DNA of 21,531 nucleotides from an uncultured Oscillospiraceae bacterium (GCA_910588975.1 CAJUSE010000010.1:1-21531), one strand, 5' to 3'; positions 7,076 to 12,922 are shown, numbered from the stretch's first letter. The notes: generated by a model from the sequence alone, not told the origin. Numbers and translations are program-made.

Positions 7076-7282
7076 GTGATTGACATTGGAAAACTGCGAG
7101 GCGTCATTGCAGAGCAGGGGTTGTCACAGAGAAAAGTGGCAGAACAGCTTGGTATGACTGAAAAAACCTTTTATACCAAGATGAAGAAGGGCGTCTTTGA
7201 TAGCACGGAGATTTCGGCCATGATTGAACTCCTGAAAATCAAAGAGCCTTGCGGAATTTTTTTTGCCGAACTTGTATCGTGA
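7076..7282 (+). CDS. Cro-like small DNA-binding protein
   Basis: 68 residues from GTG 7076, chosen because AAAGGAGGGG lies 7 bp upstream. The longer frame from 7019 would start inside the promoter. Residues about 16-38 (LSQRKVAEQLGMTEKTFYTKMKKG) form a helix-turn-helix like those of short phage Cro/DUF739-type proteins. As first gene on the rightward transcript and divergent from the LexA/CI-type repressor, it most likely acts as the counter-repressor of the switch. Its last codons overlap an inverted repeat that shares its half-site with the upstream operators. Confidence 0.82.
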   Translation: MIDIGKLRGVIAEQGLSQRKVAEQLGMTEKTFYTKMKKGVFDSTEISAMIELLKIKEPCGIFFAELVS

Positions 7283-7323
7283 TGAGATACAAACGAGCAG
7301 AAGCCAGGGGAGGAGGGGGAGGG

Positions 7324-7455
7324 ATGAACGAGGAGGAGTTCTTGAGGGAGCTAAACAGGATCAATAAGACATCGGCAAGGCTCATGAAGATCGCTCTGGC
7401 GATCAACGTGATAACGCTGTTATTGACAGTACTAAGGATATTGCTGAAACAATGA
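7324..7455 (+). CDS. Single-span membrane micro-protein
   Basis: 43 residues from ATG 7324, after a purine-rich site GGGGAGGAGGGGGAGGG. An in-frame ATG at 7282 overlaps the previous stop, but would translate the ribosome site into a poly-Gly run, so 7324 is preferred. The first 21 residues are charged (MNEEEFLRELNRINKTSARL), then one hydrophobic helix (IALAINVITLLLTVLRILL) and a short basic end. It is probably a membrane-inserted micro-protein of the element's early operon. No family is recognised. Confidence 0.6.
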   Translation: MNEEEFLRELNRINKTSARLMKIALAINVITLLLTVLRILLKQ

Positions 7456-7475
7456 GAGGGAAAGGAGGGAGAGGG

Positions 7476-7685
7476 ATGAGCGTTGAATATCCGAGAGGCT
7501 GCAATTCGGCTCGAGTCATTTCTGTCATTGAAACACAATCCGCACGAGGGTCCGGTGAGCCGGAGAGCCCCGTGCGAATTGTGAAAGAGTATTGGACCTT
7601 GGATGGGAAGAAGCTGGCCGAATGTGATCCTCACGACTTTGAAACGGAAAGAGCTTCCTCAAATGTGAGCTCGGACTCAATGTAA
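7476..7685 (+). CDS. Small protein of unknown function
   Basis: 69 residues from ATG 7476, preceded by AAAGGAGGGAGAGGG. No membrane segment and no Cys motif. The middle contains an amphipathic stretch (VRIVKEYWTLDGKKLAE) that could form a beta hairpin. The last 55 bp overlap the end of the convergent DUF4145-like gene, so the C-terminus (ERASSNVSSDSM) is probably not under strong selection. It may be truncated by arrival of the antisense cargo gene. No family is recognised. Confidence 0.5.
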   Translation: MSVEYPRGCNSARVISVIETQSARGSGEPESPVRIVKEYWTLDGKKLAECDPHDFETERASSNVSSDSM

Positions 7686-8344
7686 GGGAGAACAGCCGAT
7701 ATAAACCGCTTCATATCAGTAATATCAAGGCTTTCGTGCTTGCGGATGTAATGGGTCTCATCGTTCCCGATCCATGTAGCCCGTTCTGTAAGGGTTTTGA
7801 TACGATGGTCATCAATACGCTGAATGGCGGCGCCAAGAAATTCAGCTTTGATTTCAACTTCATTGTCAGGGAATTTATGACATAGATAGTCTTTCACGAG
7901 AAACTCTACCGACTTTCGGTATCCGCAACCAGCTATTTCAGTGAGATTACTGGCTTCCGCTACTTCGGATTGGTTGTAGGTGCTGACAAACATGGGGGAA
8001 AGCTCCTGGATGGCCTTTGAAAAAGTGCTTTTTACAGGAGTAGATGGAGAAAGTTCCACTGTGGAGAGAGCTTGTAATGCAGGCCCGGTGGCGGAAGGAC
8101 GAGGAAATGCTTTGTATTTTGCGAAAAAGGCCTCTCGACATTTTGGGCAAAAAGCTAATTGGTATACGGTGTACTTATGGGCGTTCTCTGCTGCTGAAAT
8201 AAGTGTGCTTTTGTAGAATGTGTCAATTATGCGTGGATCCAATGCCACATGACATATAGGGCACATCGTGACATCGTTGATTTCGCAGTCTACAGTTTGC
8301 GTGGGATTGTCTACGTTTTGAGCGGTGTAAACATGAGATGGCAT
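7631..8344 (-). CDS. DUF4145-like protein with N-terminal zinc ribbon (cargo gene)
   Basis: 237 residues from ATG 8344, with AAAGGAGG upstream. Cys28/Cys31 (CPIC) and Cys66/Cys69 (CPKC) form a likely zinc ribbon. Residues about 138-226 resemble DUF4145: GCGYRKSVEFLVKDYL, then IKTLTERATWIGNDETHYIRK, with the family's GN-x3-H near residues 193-198. DUF4145 proteins are all-helical and recur beside restriction and other defence genes; a biochemical role is not established here. It is encoded against the operon around it, has its own promoter (8369-8397), and its base composition is visibly AT-richer than the rest of the element. These are marks of an acquired gene expressed in the integrated state. 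Confidence 0.72.
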   Translation of the reverse strand: MPSHVYTAQNVDNPTQTVDCEINDVTMCPICHVALDPRIIDTFYKSTLISAAENAHKYTVYQLAFCPKCREAFFAKYKAFPRPSATGPALQALSTVELSPSTPVKSTFSKAIQELSPMFVSTYNQSEVAEASNLTEIAGCGYRKSVEFLVKDYLCHKFPDNEVEIKAEFLGAAIQRIDDHRIKTLTERATWIGNDETHYIRKHESLDITDMKRFISAVLPYIESELTFEEALSVSKS

Positions 8345-8368
8345 TTTATTCTGCCTCCTTTCGAGCCT

Positions 8369-8397
8369 ATTCTACCACAAGGTGAGAAGGAGAGCAA
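8369..8397 (-). promoter_or_regulatory. Promoter of the DUF4145-like gene
   Basis: Minus strand: -35 TTGCTC (8392-8397), 17-bp spacer, -10 TAGAAT (8369-8374) with TGG extended -10. The ribosome site follows closely, giving a very short leader. Confidence 0.65.
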
Positions 8398-8419
8398 GAC
8401 AGGAAAGGAGGAGAGAGGG

Positions 8420-8566
8420 ATGAAGAGCCAGAGCGTAAGAGAAACGCTCGAAAAGCAGCTGCAACTGCTTTCCGAGCGCTCCCAGACGGCGGACAATGCT
8501 GAACTGTGTGAGCTGACAGCGGCGATGGCGGTGCTCATTTCTGCTCCGTGGCCAGCCGGCGAATAA
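8420..8566 (+). CDS. Small helical protein of the early operon
   Basis: 48 residues from ATG 8420, after AAAGGAGGAGAGAGGG. The sequence is mostly charged and helix-favouring (VRETLEKQLQLLSERSQTADNAELCELTAAMAVL), consistent with a short coiled coil. No family is recognised. Its last 32 bp overlap the 3' end of the antisense Cys-rich gene. The ribosome site is nearly the same as those of the other micro-genes in this operon, which supports it as a real gene. Confidence 0.55.
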   Translation: MKSQSVRETLEKQLQLLSERSQTADNAELCELTAAMAVLISAPWPAGE

Positions 8567-8672
8567 GGGCAGCCAGGAAGCATTGGCCGTTGTCGGCGCA
8601 GAACTTGCACCGAGGATCACACTGCTTGGCATTGCCGTTGATGAGGCTCAGCGGACAGACGAGTTTTTCCAT
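8535..8672 (-). CDS. Cysteine-rich micro-protein (antisense cargo)
   Basis: 45 residues from ATG 8672, with GAAAGGGGGTG upstream. The Cys pattern is C-x11-C-x3-C-x2-C-x5-C (CPLSLINGNAKQCDPRCKFC, then C in NGQCF), which looks like a small metal-binding or disulphide-stabilised fold. Similar short Cys-rich frames are familiar in Oscillospiraceae mobile regions, but I cannot assign a function. It has its own promoter (8695-8723), laid out like that of the DUF4145-like gene, so the two may form one antisense cargo set. Confidence 0.6.
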   Translation of the reverse strand: MEKLVCPLSLINGNAKQCDPRCKFCADNGQCFLAALIRRLATEQK

Positions 8673-8694
8673 GTCGTCACCCCCTTTCGACCAC

Positions 8695-8723
8695 ATTCTA
8701 CCATGAAAGGGGTAAGAGGACAA
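8695..8723 (-). promoter_or_regulatory. Promoter of the Cys-rich micro-protein gene
   Basis: Minus strand: -35 TTGTCC (8718-8723), 17-bp spacer, -10 TAGAAT (8695-8700) with TGG extended -10. The match to the promoter at 8369-8397 extends into the leader (TCGAAAGG). Confidence 0.65.
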
Positions 8724-8760
8724 GCAGCGGGTTCATAGCATGGAGGAAGGAGGTGTCAGC

Positions 8761-8952
8761 ATGAACAGGAAAAAGGAACTGCACCGGGTGGAAATCGATG
8801 ATGAAGCCCGGGCGTGGGCGGAGAAGCCCTGGGGGAGCGAGTACGCCAACTATGTGGCATCGGTGCTCTATGAGCTGCTTGGCCGACAGAGGGGATATTC
8901 CATCGTGGCCACGCTGACACCCAAGGAAGAAGGGCGGCCGGCGGCGGGGTGA
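8761..8952 (+). CDS. Small protein of unknown function
   Basis: 63 residues from ATG 8761, with GAAGGAGG upstream. Basic N-terminus (MNRKKELHRVEID), then an acidic/helical centre (WGSEYANYVASVLYELLGRQRG) and a beta-like end (YSIVATLTPKEEG). No membrane segment and no recognised family. It belongs to the rightward train of micro-genes leading to the PcfK/PcfJ-like pair. Confidence 0.55.
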   Translation: MNRKKELHRVEIDDEARAWAEKPWGSEYANYVASVLYELLGRQRGYSIVATLTPKEEGRPAAG

Positions 8953-8993
8953 GCCCCGCCACAGTGGACAAGCCCCCGGAAAGGAGACAGAGA

Positions 8994-9137
8994 ATGTACA
9001 CCTTTGAGGACTACAAGCGGTTTTTGGAGCAGGCGCCCCAGCTACGGGAGAAGATCCTGGCATCGGCAGATGAGGCGGGGTTGCCTCTGGAGGAATTTAT
9101 GGCCCTGGTGGCCATGGCGTACCCCGAGGAGGGGTGA
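8994..9137 (+). CDS. Small helical protein of unknown function
   Basis: 47 residues from ATG 8994, with GAAAGGAG upstream. The sequence is helical and acidic (YTFEDYKRFLEQAPQLREKI, then GLPLEEFMALVAMAYPEEG). The EEFMALVAMA stretch resembles the end of small helical phage proteins, but no family is assigned. The next gene starts 16 bp later. Confidence 0.55.
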   Translation: MYTFEDYKRFLEQAPQLREKILASADEAGLPLEEFMALVAMAYPEEG

Positions 9138-9153
9138 GAAAGGAGTGGAGACA

Positions 9154-9306
9154 ATGACGAGCCAAGAACGCAAGGCGGAACGGTACTTACGGGACAACCG
9201 CTTTCGGCGGCGGGCCAGGGCCAGGAACATCTTGGCGGCGGTGATCGTGGGCATGGTGCTGGGCCTGGCCGTGGGGCTGGGCTATCTGCTGGCGGGGGTG
9301 ATGTGA
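9154..9306 (+). CDS. Basic single-span membrane micro-protein
   Basis: 50 residues from ATG 9154, with AAAGGAG upstream. A strongly basic first half (RKAERYLRDNRFRRRARARN) is followed by one glycine-rich membrane helix (ILAAVIVGMVLGLAVGLGYL). The positive-inside rule puts the N-terminus in the cytoplasm. The stop TGA shares its last base with the ATG of the next gene. Function is unknown. Confidence 0.58.
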   Translation: MTSQERKAERYLRDNRFRRRARARNILAAVIVGMVLGLAVGLGYLLAGVM

Positions 9307-9623
9307 TGGCGGCCAAGCTGTACCGCTATGAAGTCTACCACCCGGACTACGGGACAACGGTGGTGGAGGACATCAGCCCCCAGGGCGCCACCAACAAGGC
9401 GGCCAAGGTTTGGGACGCCCCCTGGCGGGAGATCGCCGGGTACTGCCGGGTGACAAAGCTGGGCACAGCCAAGAGACCCCGGTGCCGGAGCTGCGGAGCA
9501 GAGTTCGGGGAGCCGGGGGACGTGACGGCCTACTGCCCCACCTGCCTGCGGGCCCAGGAGCTGGCCGCCCGGGAGCGGCGCATGAGACCCCGCAGCGACC
9601 GGCGGGCGGGGATGCGGGAGTGA
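9306..9623 (+). CDS. Zinc-ribbon protein of unknown function
   Basis: 105 residues from ATG 9306, overlapping the previous stop by one base (TGATG), so translation is probably coupled. A GTG one codon earlier is possible. The first ~55 residues look like a compact alpha/beta unit (YRYEVYHPDYGTTVVEDISP, ATNKAAKVWDAPWREIAGYC). Residues about 60-82 hold CRSC...CPTC, a zinc ribbon, and the C-terminus is Arg-rich. The layout suits a nucleic-acid binding accessory protein. No family is recognised. Confidence 0.6.
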   Translation: MAAKLYRYEVYHPDYGTTVVEDISPQGATNKAAKVWDAPWREIAGYCRVTKLGTAKRPRCRSCGAEFGEPGDVTAYCPTCLRAQELAARERRMRPRSDRRAGMRE

Positions 9624-9628
9624 GGGGT

Positions 9629-9816
9629 CCCCAAAAAGCGGCCCCCAGCTTTTTGGGGGGGAGGAGGAGCAAGGAAGCGTTGCGAGACCTGCCGACAAGG
9701 CGGGGCGAGCAGAGCGAACTTTGCGACAACGAAAGAGCCGCCTCCGATGCTGCGAACATCGAAGGCGGCAAAGGATAGCTTGTAGCAAGCTATATACCAC
9801 ACCCCTATTATAGGGG
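9629..9816. repeat. Cluster of four hairpins ahead of the pcfK-like gene
   Basis: In the 205-bp gap: CCCCAAAAAGC/GCTTTTTGGGG (9629-9639 with 9648-9658); GCCGCCTCCGATG/CATCGAAGGCGGC (9737-9749 with 9757-9769, one mismatch); ATAGCTTG/CAAGCTAT (9775-9782 with 9786-9793); CCCCTA/TAGGGG (9802-9807 with 9811-9816). None is followed by a good T run, so ordinary termination is unlikely. The last one pairs with the ribosome site of the next gene. A structured leader or small RNA is possible. Confidence 0.6.
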
Positions 9817-9828
9817 GGAATGAAGGGA

Positions 9829-10221
9829 ATGTCAAGTGTGAACGAGTTTTTGGAGTTGGCGGTGGCCAAGCTGGGCAAGGAACAGGTAGACGAAGGCAAA
9901 AAGGTCAATCGTTATGCCAATGTTATGGCCGAGCCTGTGGCCGAGGCCCTTAGGAGTTTTTGCGGGCAGGACAAGGAGTTCGCCCAGGCAGTGGCACAGG
10001 GAGGGAGCTTCAAGGACTGCATGGACAAGGTGAGCGAGAAGTGCGGCAGCGCTCTCTCTGACCTGGAGGCCTACGAGAGGGCGGTGCGGTTTTACTTCCC
10101 GGGGGCTCGGGTGCGCTTTCAGATGGAGCTGGATCTGGTGGGAGATGCTACCAGGCCGGATGCGGACGGCACCGAACAGAGCCGGGGGCGGAAGCTACTG
10201 GACCTGACGGATTTTCTGTGA
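9829..10221 (+). CDS. PcfK-like / AcrIIA9-family protein
   Basis: 130 residues. The length, the helical N-terminal half (VNEFLELAVAKLGKEQV...VNRYANVMAEPVAEAL), the spaced Cys residues (Cys45, Cys64, Cys72) and the ending AYERAVRFYFPGARVRFQMELDL (about 81-103) match the PcfK-like family found with PcfJ on conjugative plasmids, ICEs and phages of Firmicutes. Members of this family (AcrIIA9) were shown to inhibit type II-A Cas9, so some databases name such proteins Cas9 inhibitors; whether this one does is unknown. ATG 9829 is preferred to ATG 9820 because the site AGGGGGG at 9812-9818 is too close to the latter. The next gene begins within about 10 bp. Confidence 0.75.
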   Translation: MSSVNEFLELAVAKLGKEQVDEGKKVNRYANVMAEPVAEALRSFCGQDKEFAQAVAQGGSFKDCMDKVSEKCGSALSDLEAYERAVRFYFPGARVRFQMELDLVGDATRPDADGTEQSRGRKLLDLTDFL

Positions 10222-10231
10222 GGTGGGCGTC

Positions 10232-11419
10232 ATGGAGCATGAGAAGGACATCCTGCGCCTGAAAAAGGGGGAGCCTCCCTTTACAAAGAAAGAGATCGAG
10301 GCGGTCAATGACCTGTTTCCGGCCTATCTGTTCCGCCGGCGGAAGACGGGGGAGATCTGGACCTCCTGTTGCCAGCAGTATAAAAAGCTGGGGCCGGCGG
10401 CGACGTGGACGAGAAGTGAGGAGCTGGCGATGGAAATGGACCACCAGGCAGAGCCACGTGGTCACTGGGTAGGCAGCAGGTGGATATGCACCGAGCAGGT
10501 AAAAATAGAGTGCCCCTATTGCAGGAAGAAGGCCGTGGTCAAGGAGATCGGGCGCTGCGGGAGGATGGACAATCTGACCAGCTACCGCCGGGCCGTGCTG
10601 CTGCGTTGGTACCGGGGGGCCCTGTGGGCCAGAGCCCTTGATATGAAGAAGATATATGACCCAGAGCATCTTTTGGGGATGCCGGGGGCAAAGCTGGTGG
10701 GCCTGTACCGTTTCCGGCCCGGCCTGGCCGAGAAGGTGAGCGGGCCGTGGTATATATCAACCCCCCTTAAAGATTACAACAGGCAGGATCACCCACTCAT
10801 CGGAGGGAAGTGGAATATCCATAGCCCCTTCACCAACGATGCAGAATATGGCATGGGCTTTGACGTAATCGGATGGGAGGAGCTGGCCAAAAGCCCCATA
10901 AAGTACTGCCAGCTGGAAAAGCTGGGCGCCAAGAGAAGGCTCCTGGAGATCCTGACGGCCTGCTGTTTCTACCCCCGGCAGGTGGAGATGCTGATGAAGG
11001 CCGGGATGGAGCCAGTGGTGCAGGACCTGGGGGAGGGGAAGAAGAATGCCCGGGCCATCAACTGGGAGGAGCCGGAGCCGGCCAAGGGGTTTGGCCTCAC
11101 CAAGCAGGAGCTGCGGGACTTTTTGGATACCGGCCGGGATATCAGGACCATCGCCCTCTATAAGCGGCTGAAACGGGAGGTGCCCATCCGGGAGGTGGCC
11201 CAGTGGGTTTATTGGGCAAGCCCGTGGAGCGTTGAGGAGACGATCAGGGTGGCTGGCAAATGGAACATTCCCAGGGTGAAGCTGTTCCGCTACCTCATCC
11301 GCCAACAGGAAGGGGGCAACAGGCCCTTCCCGCTGCAGTATTGGAAGGACTACATTGAGGCGGCCGAGGCAATCGGCCTGCCTAACAGTGACAGCGTCGG
11401 CAAGCGTGGACCGCTATGA
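10232..11419 (+). CDS. PcfJ-like protein, probably truncated at the C-terminus
   Basis: 395 residues from ATG 10232, with AGGTGG just upstream (a GTG at 10223 is an alternative). The N-terminal part has a Cys/His-rich segment (ICTEQVKIECPYCRKK, about residues 85-100, with Cys46/Cys47 and HQAEPRGH before it), as in PcfJ proteins. The C-terminal half has the repeated helical PcfJ unit (for example IREVAQWVYWASPWSVEETI, FPLQYWKDYIEAAEAIGLP). PcfJ is carried next to PcfK on conjugative elements; its biochemical role is not known. The homologous part stops at EAIGLP, where family members normally continue; here the frame ends within about 10 unrelated residues (NSDSVGKRGPL). This looks like the left side of a deletion joint. 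Confidence 0.75.
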   Translation: MEHEKDILRLKKGEPPFTKKEIEAVNDLFPAYLFRRRKTGEIWTSCCQQYKKLGPAATWTRSEELAMEMDHQAEPRGHWVGSRWICTEQVKIECPYCRKKAVVKEIGRCGRMDNLTSYRRAVLLRWYRGALWARALDMKKIYDPEHLLGMPGAKLVGLYRFRPGLAEKVSGPWYISTPLKDYNRQDHPLIGGKWNIHSPFTNDAEYGMGFDVIGWEELAKSPIKYCQLEKLGAKRRLLEILTACCFYPRQVEMLMKAGMEPVVQDLGEGKKNARAINWEEPEPAKGFGLTKQELRDFLDTGRDIRTIALYKRLKREVPIREVAQWVYWASPWSVEETIRVAGKWNIPRVKLFRYLIRQQEGGNRPFPLQYWKDYIEAAEAIGLPNSDSVGKRGPL

Positions 11420-12422
11420 CGCCGTTGCCCTCACAAAGGAGCTTGCCCGGCAGGGGGAGGAGCTGAGCATCGCAGCAGAGGGGGCCAAGCTGCTGAGCGT
11501 ATGCACGATGCAGAGCAGTGGGAAGAACCCCGGAAACAGTGAGGCGGCGGTGGTGTTCGCCCAGGACGGAAAGACGAAGATCAAGGCCATTCAATGGGAT
11601 GGGACAGAATGGATATTCGGCGGGACTCAAGAGCTGCTGGAAACGGAGCTGGAGGCAGTGACCGTGACTGCACTTAACGGGTATCTGGTGGTGCTTTTCC
11701 GGGAAAGTGAATTTGGCATGGTGAAGTTCTACTCCATGTATGGAACGGAGCTGACGTTGCTGGCAACGGATCTGTGGACGGATGACAGCCCCTATAACAT
11801 CACAGCGGCCTGGGTGCCGGAGCGGACATGCCGGGTAACACAAACAGGCATGGGCTCCAATGACTGGTATGACAGAGGTCAGGTTGTAGTCTCCTGGCTC
11901 AACGATCAGGGAGCCTTGAAACTGGAGGCACTGAGTTTGGAGAGCACCTGGAATGAGGCAGAGGGTGAGCCGAATTATTCGGTGAAAAGCATACATACCG
12001 CCACGGTAGCGGCAGGCGAGTACGAAGGTATCCACTATAGCCAGACGGCCTATGACCTGATCCAGGCCCTGCGAGGAGAGAAGGACCCCGGCGCCAAGGT
12101 AGATATGATCTTGGGGTATGAGGGTACGGAGGAGTCCAAAATGGCCCTCTTCCAGGGAATGGTCACCGAGAGCCTGAATGGTAGTCTGCACCAGCTCCAG
12201 AGGATGGGGGTATCCATCGACCTGGTGATGGAGATCTACAAGGCAGAGCAGGGTGTGAAGGGCGACGGCACCAACCTGTCGGCCTCACGGAACAAGAAGG
12301 CTGTGATTGACAGACTGACCCCCGGACTGCCCAAAGCACAGACCGAAGCACTGTATGCGGCCTTCGGGGTGAGCGAGAAGGTGTGGAGCGAGCCCAAGGG
12401 GCTGCCGGTGCCCACTAAATAA
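11385..12422 (+). pseudogene. Headless gene at the deletion joint, probable exported element protein
   Basis: An open frame of about 345 codons that overlaps the end of the PcfJ-like gene in another frame and has no start codon with a ribosome site; a TTG at 11355 and a GTG at 11406 are the nearest. Its first residues, LTVTASASVDRYD, look like the end of a signal peptide with an A-x-A cleavage site. The middle is beta-rich (for example AVVFAQDGKTKIKAIQWDGTEWIFGG). The C-terminal ~70 residues (DLVMEIYKAEQGVKGDGT, KKAVIDRLTPGLPKAQTEAL) resemble a short helical unit seen at the ends of Clostridia phage and element proteins. I infer that a deletion removed its 5' end and fused the rest to the pcfJ-like gene. 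The terminator at 12432 follows directly. Confidence 0.6.
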
Positions 12423-12431
12423 GCGAAAAAG

Positions 12432-12468
12432 TTCCCGCCGTAGGAGAGCCTACGGCGGGAATTTCTTT
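12432..12468 (+). terminator. Terminator at the right end of the element
   Basis: A perfect 13-bp stem (12432-12444 with 12449-12461), AGAG loop, then TTTCTTT. It closes the rightward operon 28 bp before the right hexamer. Confidence 0.92.
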
Positions 12469-12484
12469 CGGTGTGTACTTACCT

Positions 12485-12655
12485 CTATTTACTGTGCCCT
12501 GTGTGCTGATGTAACCCTGTCAGGGCGTTGAAGAGGGTGGACTTGCCCACATTGGGGTTGCCCGCCAGGGCGATGACCCGCTCCCCCGGCCTGGGCTGCA
12601 AAAACAGCTCCTCCCGTCCGGCCCCCAGGCCGGTGGAGGAGTGTGTCAGCCCCAC
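12485..12655 (-). pseudogene. feoB: FeoB, 5' fragment with the P-loop (codons 1-53)
   Basis: Minus-strand frame from GTG 12655, which lies directly after the feoA stop with GGAGGA upstream. It encodes the FeoB start, including the G1 P-loop GNPNVGKST (residues about 32-40) and ALTGLHQHTG, after which the element begins; three foreign codons (HSK) and a TAG end the frame at 12485. The expected continuation NWPGKTV is found at 4378. The fragment alone is too short to bind GTP stably. The feoA-feoB junction is the usual tight one, so feoA, feoB and the regulator gene were a single operon before insertion. Confidence 0.93.
12497..12502. other. attR core hexamer
   Basis: A second copy of CCCTGT. 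To its left is the element end (TTACCTCTATTTACTGTG), to its right feoB coding sequence (GTGCTGATGTAACC). Joining the two element ends gives an attP with imperfect inverted half-sites, TTACC...(12479-12483) and ...GGTAA (4401-4405), centred on the hexamer. Confidence 0.8.
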
Positions 12656-12656
12656 C

Positions 12657-12893
12657 TCAATCCTCCCGGAGGACCACGCCTGCGCTGTCCTCCCTGCGAA
12701 TGGCGATGACCGCCCCCCGGATGAGATAGGCGGCGGGATCGCCGCCAGGGCTGCGGCCCAGGCACTCCACGGCCGTGTCCTCCACAAGGCCGATGTCCAA
12801 AAGCCGCCGGCGCATAGGCCCAGTGGTCTCCAAAGTCCGGACCACCCCCCGCTGCCCGGGGGCGAGGTCACAGAGACGAAGTGTGTGTTGCAT
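12657..12893 (-). CDS. feoA: FeoA, small SH3-like protein of ferrous iron uptake
   Basis: 78 residues from ATG 12893, with GGAAAGGGTG upstream. The FeoA pattern is clear: LRLCDLAPGQRGVVRTLE, then MRRRLLDIGLVEDTAVECL and AYLIRGAVIAIRRED. FeoA is a cytoplasmic SH3-like protein that works with the FeoB transporter. It is intact, but the partner gene that follows is interrupted by the element after 53 codons. The feoB GTG lies 2 bp after the feoA stop. The upstream gap holds a GC-rich inverted repeat (12923-12964); a clear promoter was not identified. Confidence 0.92.
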   Translation of the reverse strand: MQHTLRLCDLAPGQRGVVRTLETTGPMRRRLLDIGLVEDTAVECLGRSPGGDPAAYLIRGAVIAIRREDSAGVVLRED

Positions 12894-12922
12894 ATGAAAA
12901 CACCCTTTCCGATTTTGGTCCG

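Larger units (their letters stand above)
7002..7292. promoter_or_regulatory. Candidate operator set of the element switch
   Basis: TATCTTG-A-CAAGATA (7002-7016) is a perfect 7-bp-arm palindrome that covers the -35 of the rightward promoter. TTGTATCG occurs at 7035-7042, just after the -10, and again at 7272-7279, where it forms TTGTATC-GTGATGA-GATACAA (7272-7292) over the end of the Cro-like gene. The shared element GATAC/GTATC in all three suggests one DNA-binding protein. Which protein binds, and whether half-site spacing varies as drawn, is inference. Confidence 0.5.
4379..12502. mobile_element. Serine-recombinase element of ~8.1 kb (prophage-like, degenerate) inserted in feoB
   Basis: The boundaries are fixed by the split feoB: deleting 8118 bp between the two CCCTGT copies rejoins ...QHTG to NWPGKTV in frame. 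The content is that of a phage-like or integrative element: a large serine recombinase next to the left end, a LexA/CI-type repressor and a divergent Cro-like gene, tiny early genes, PcfK- and PcfJ-like genes and two antisense cargo genes. No terminase, portal, capsid, tail, lysis, relaxase or replication initiator gene is visible. A truncated PcfJ-like gene fused to a headless gene near the right end suggests internal deletion. It may still be excisable, because recombinase and both ends look intact. Lineage (phage versus ICE remnant versus satellite) is undecided. Confidence 0.88.
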
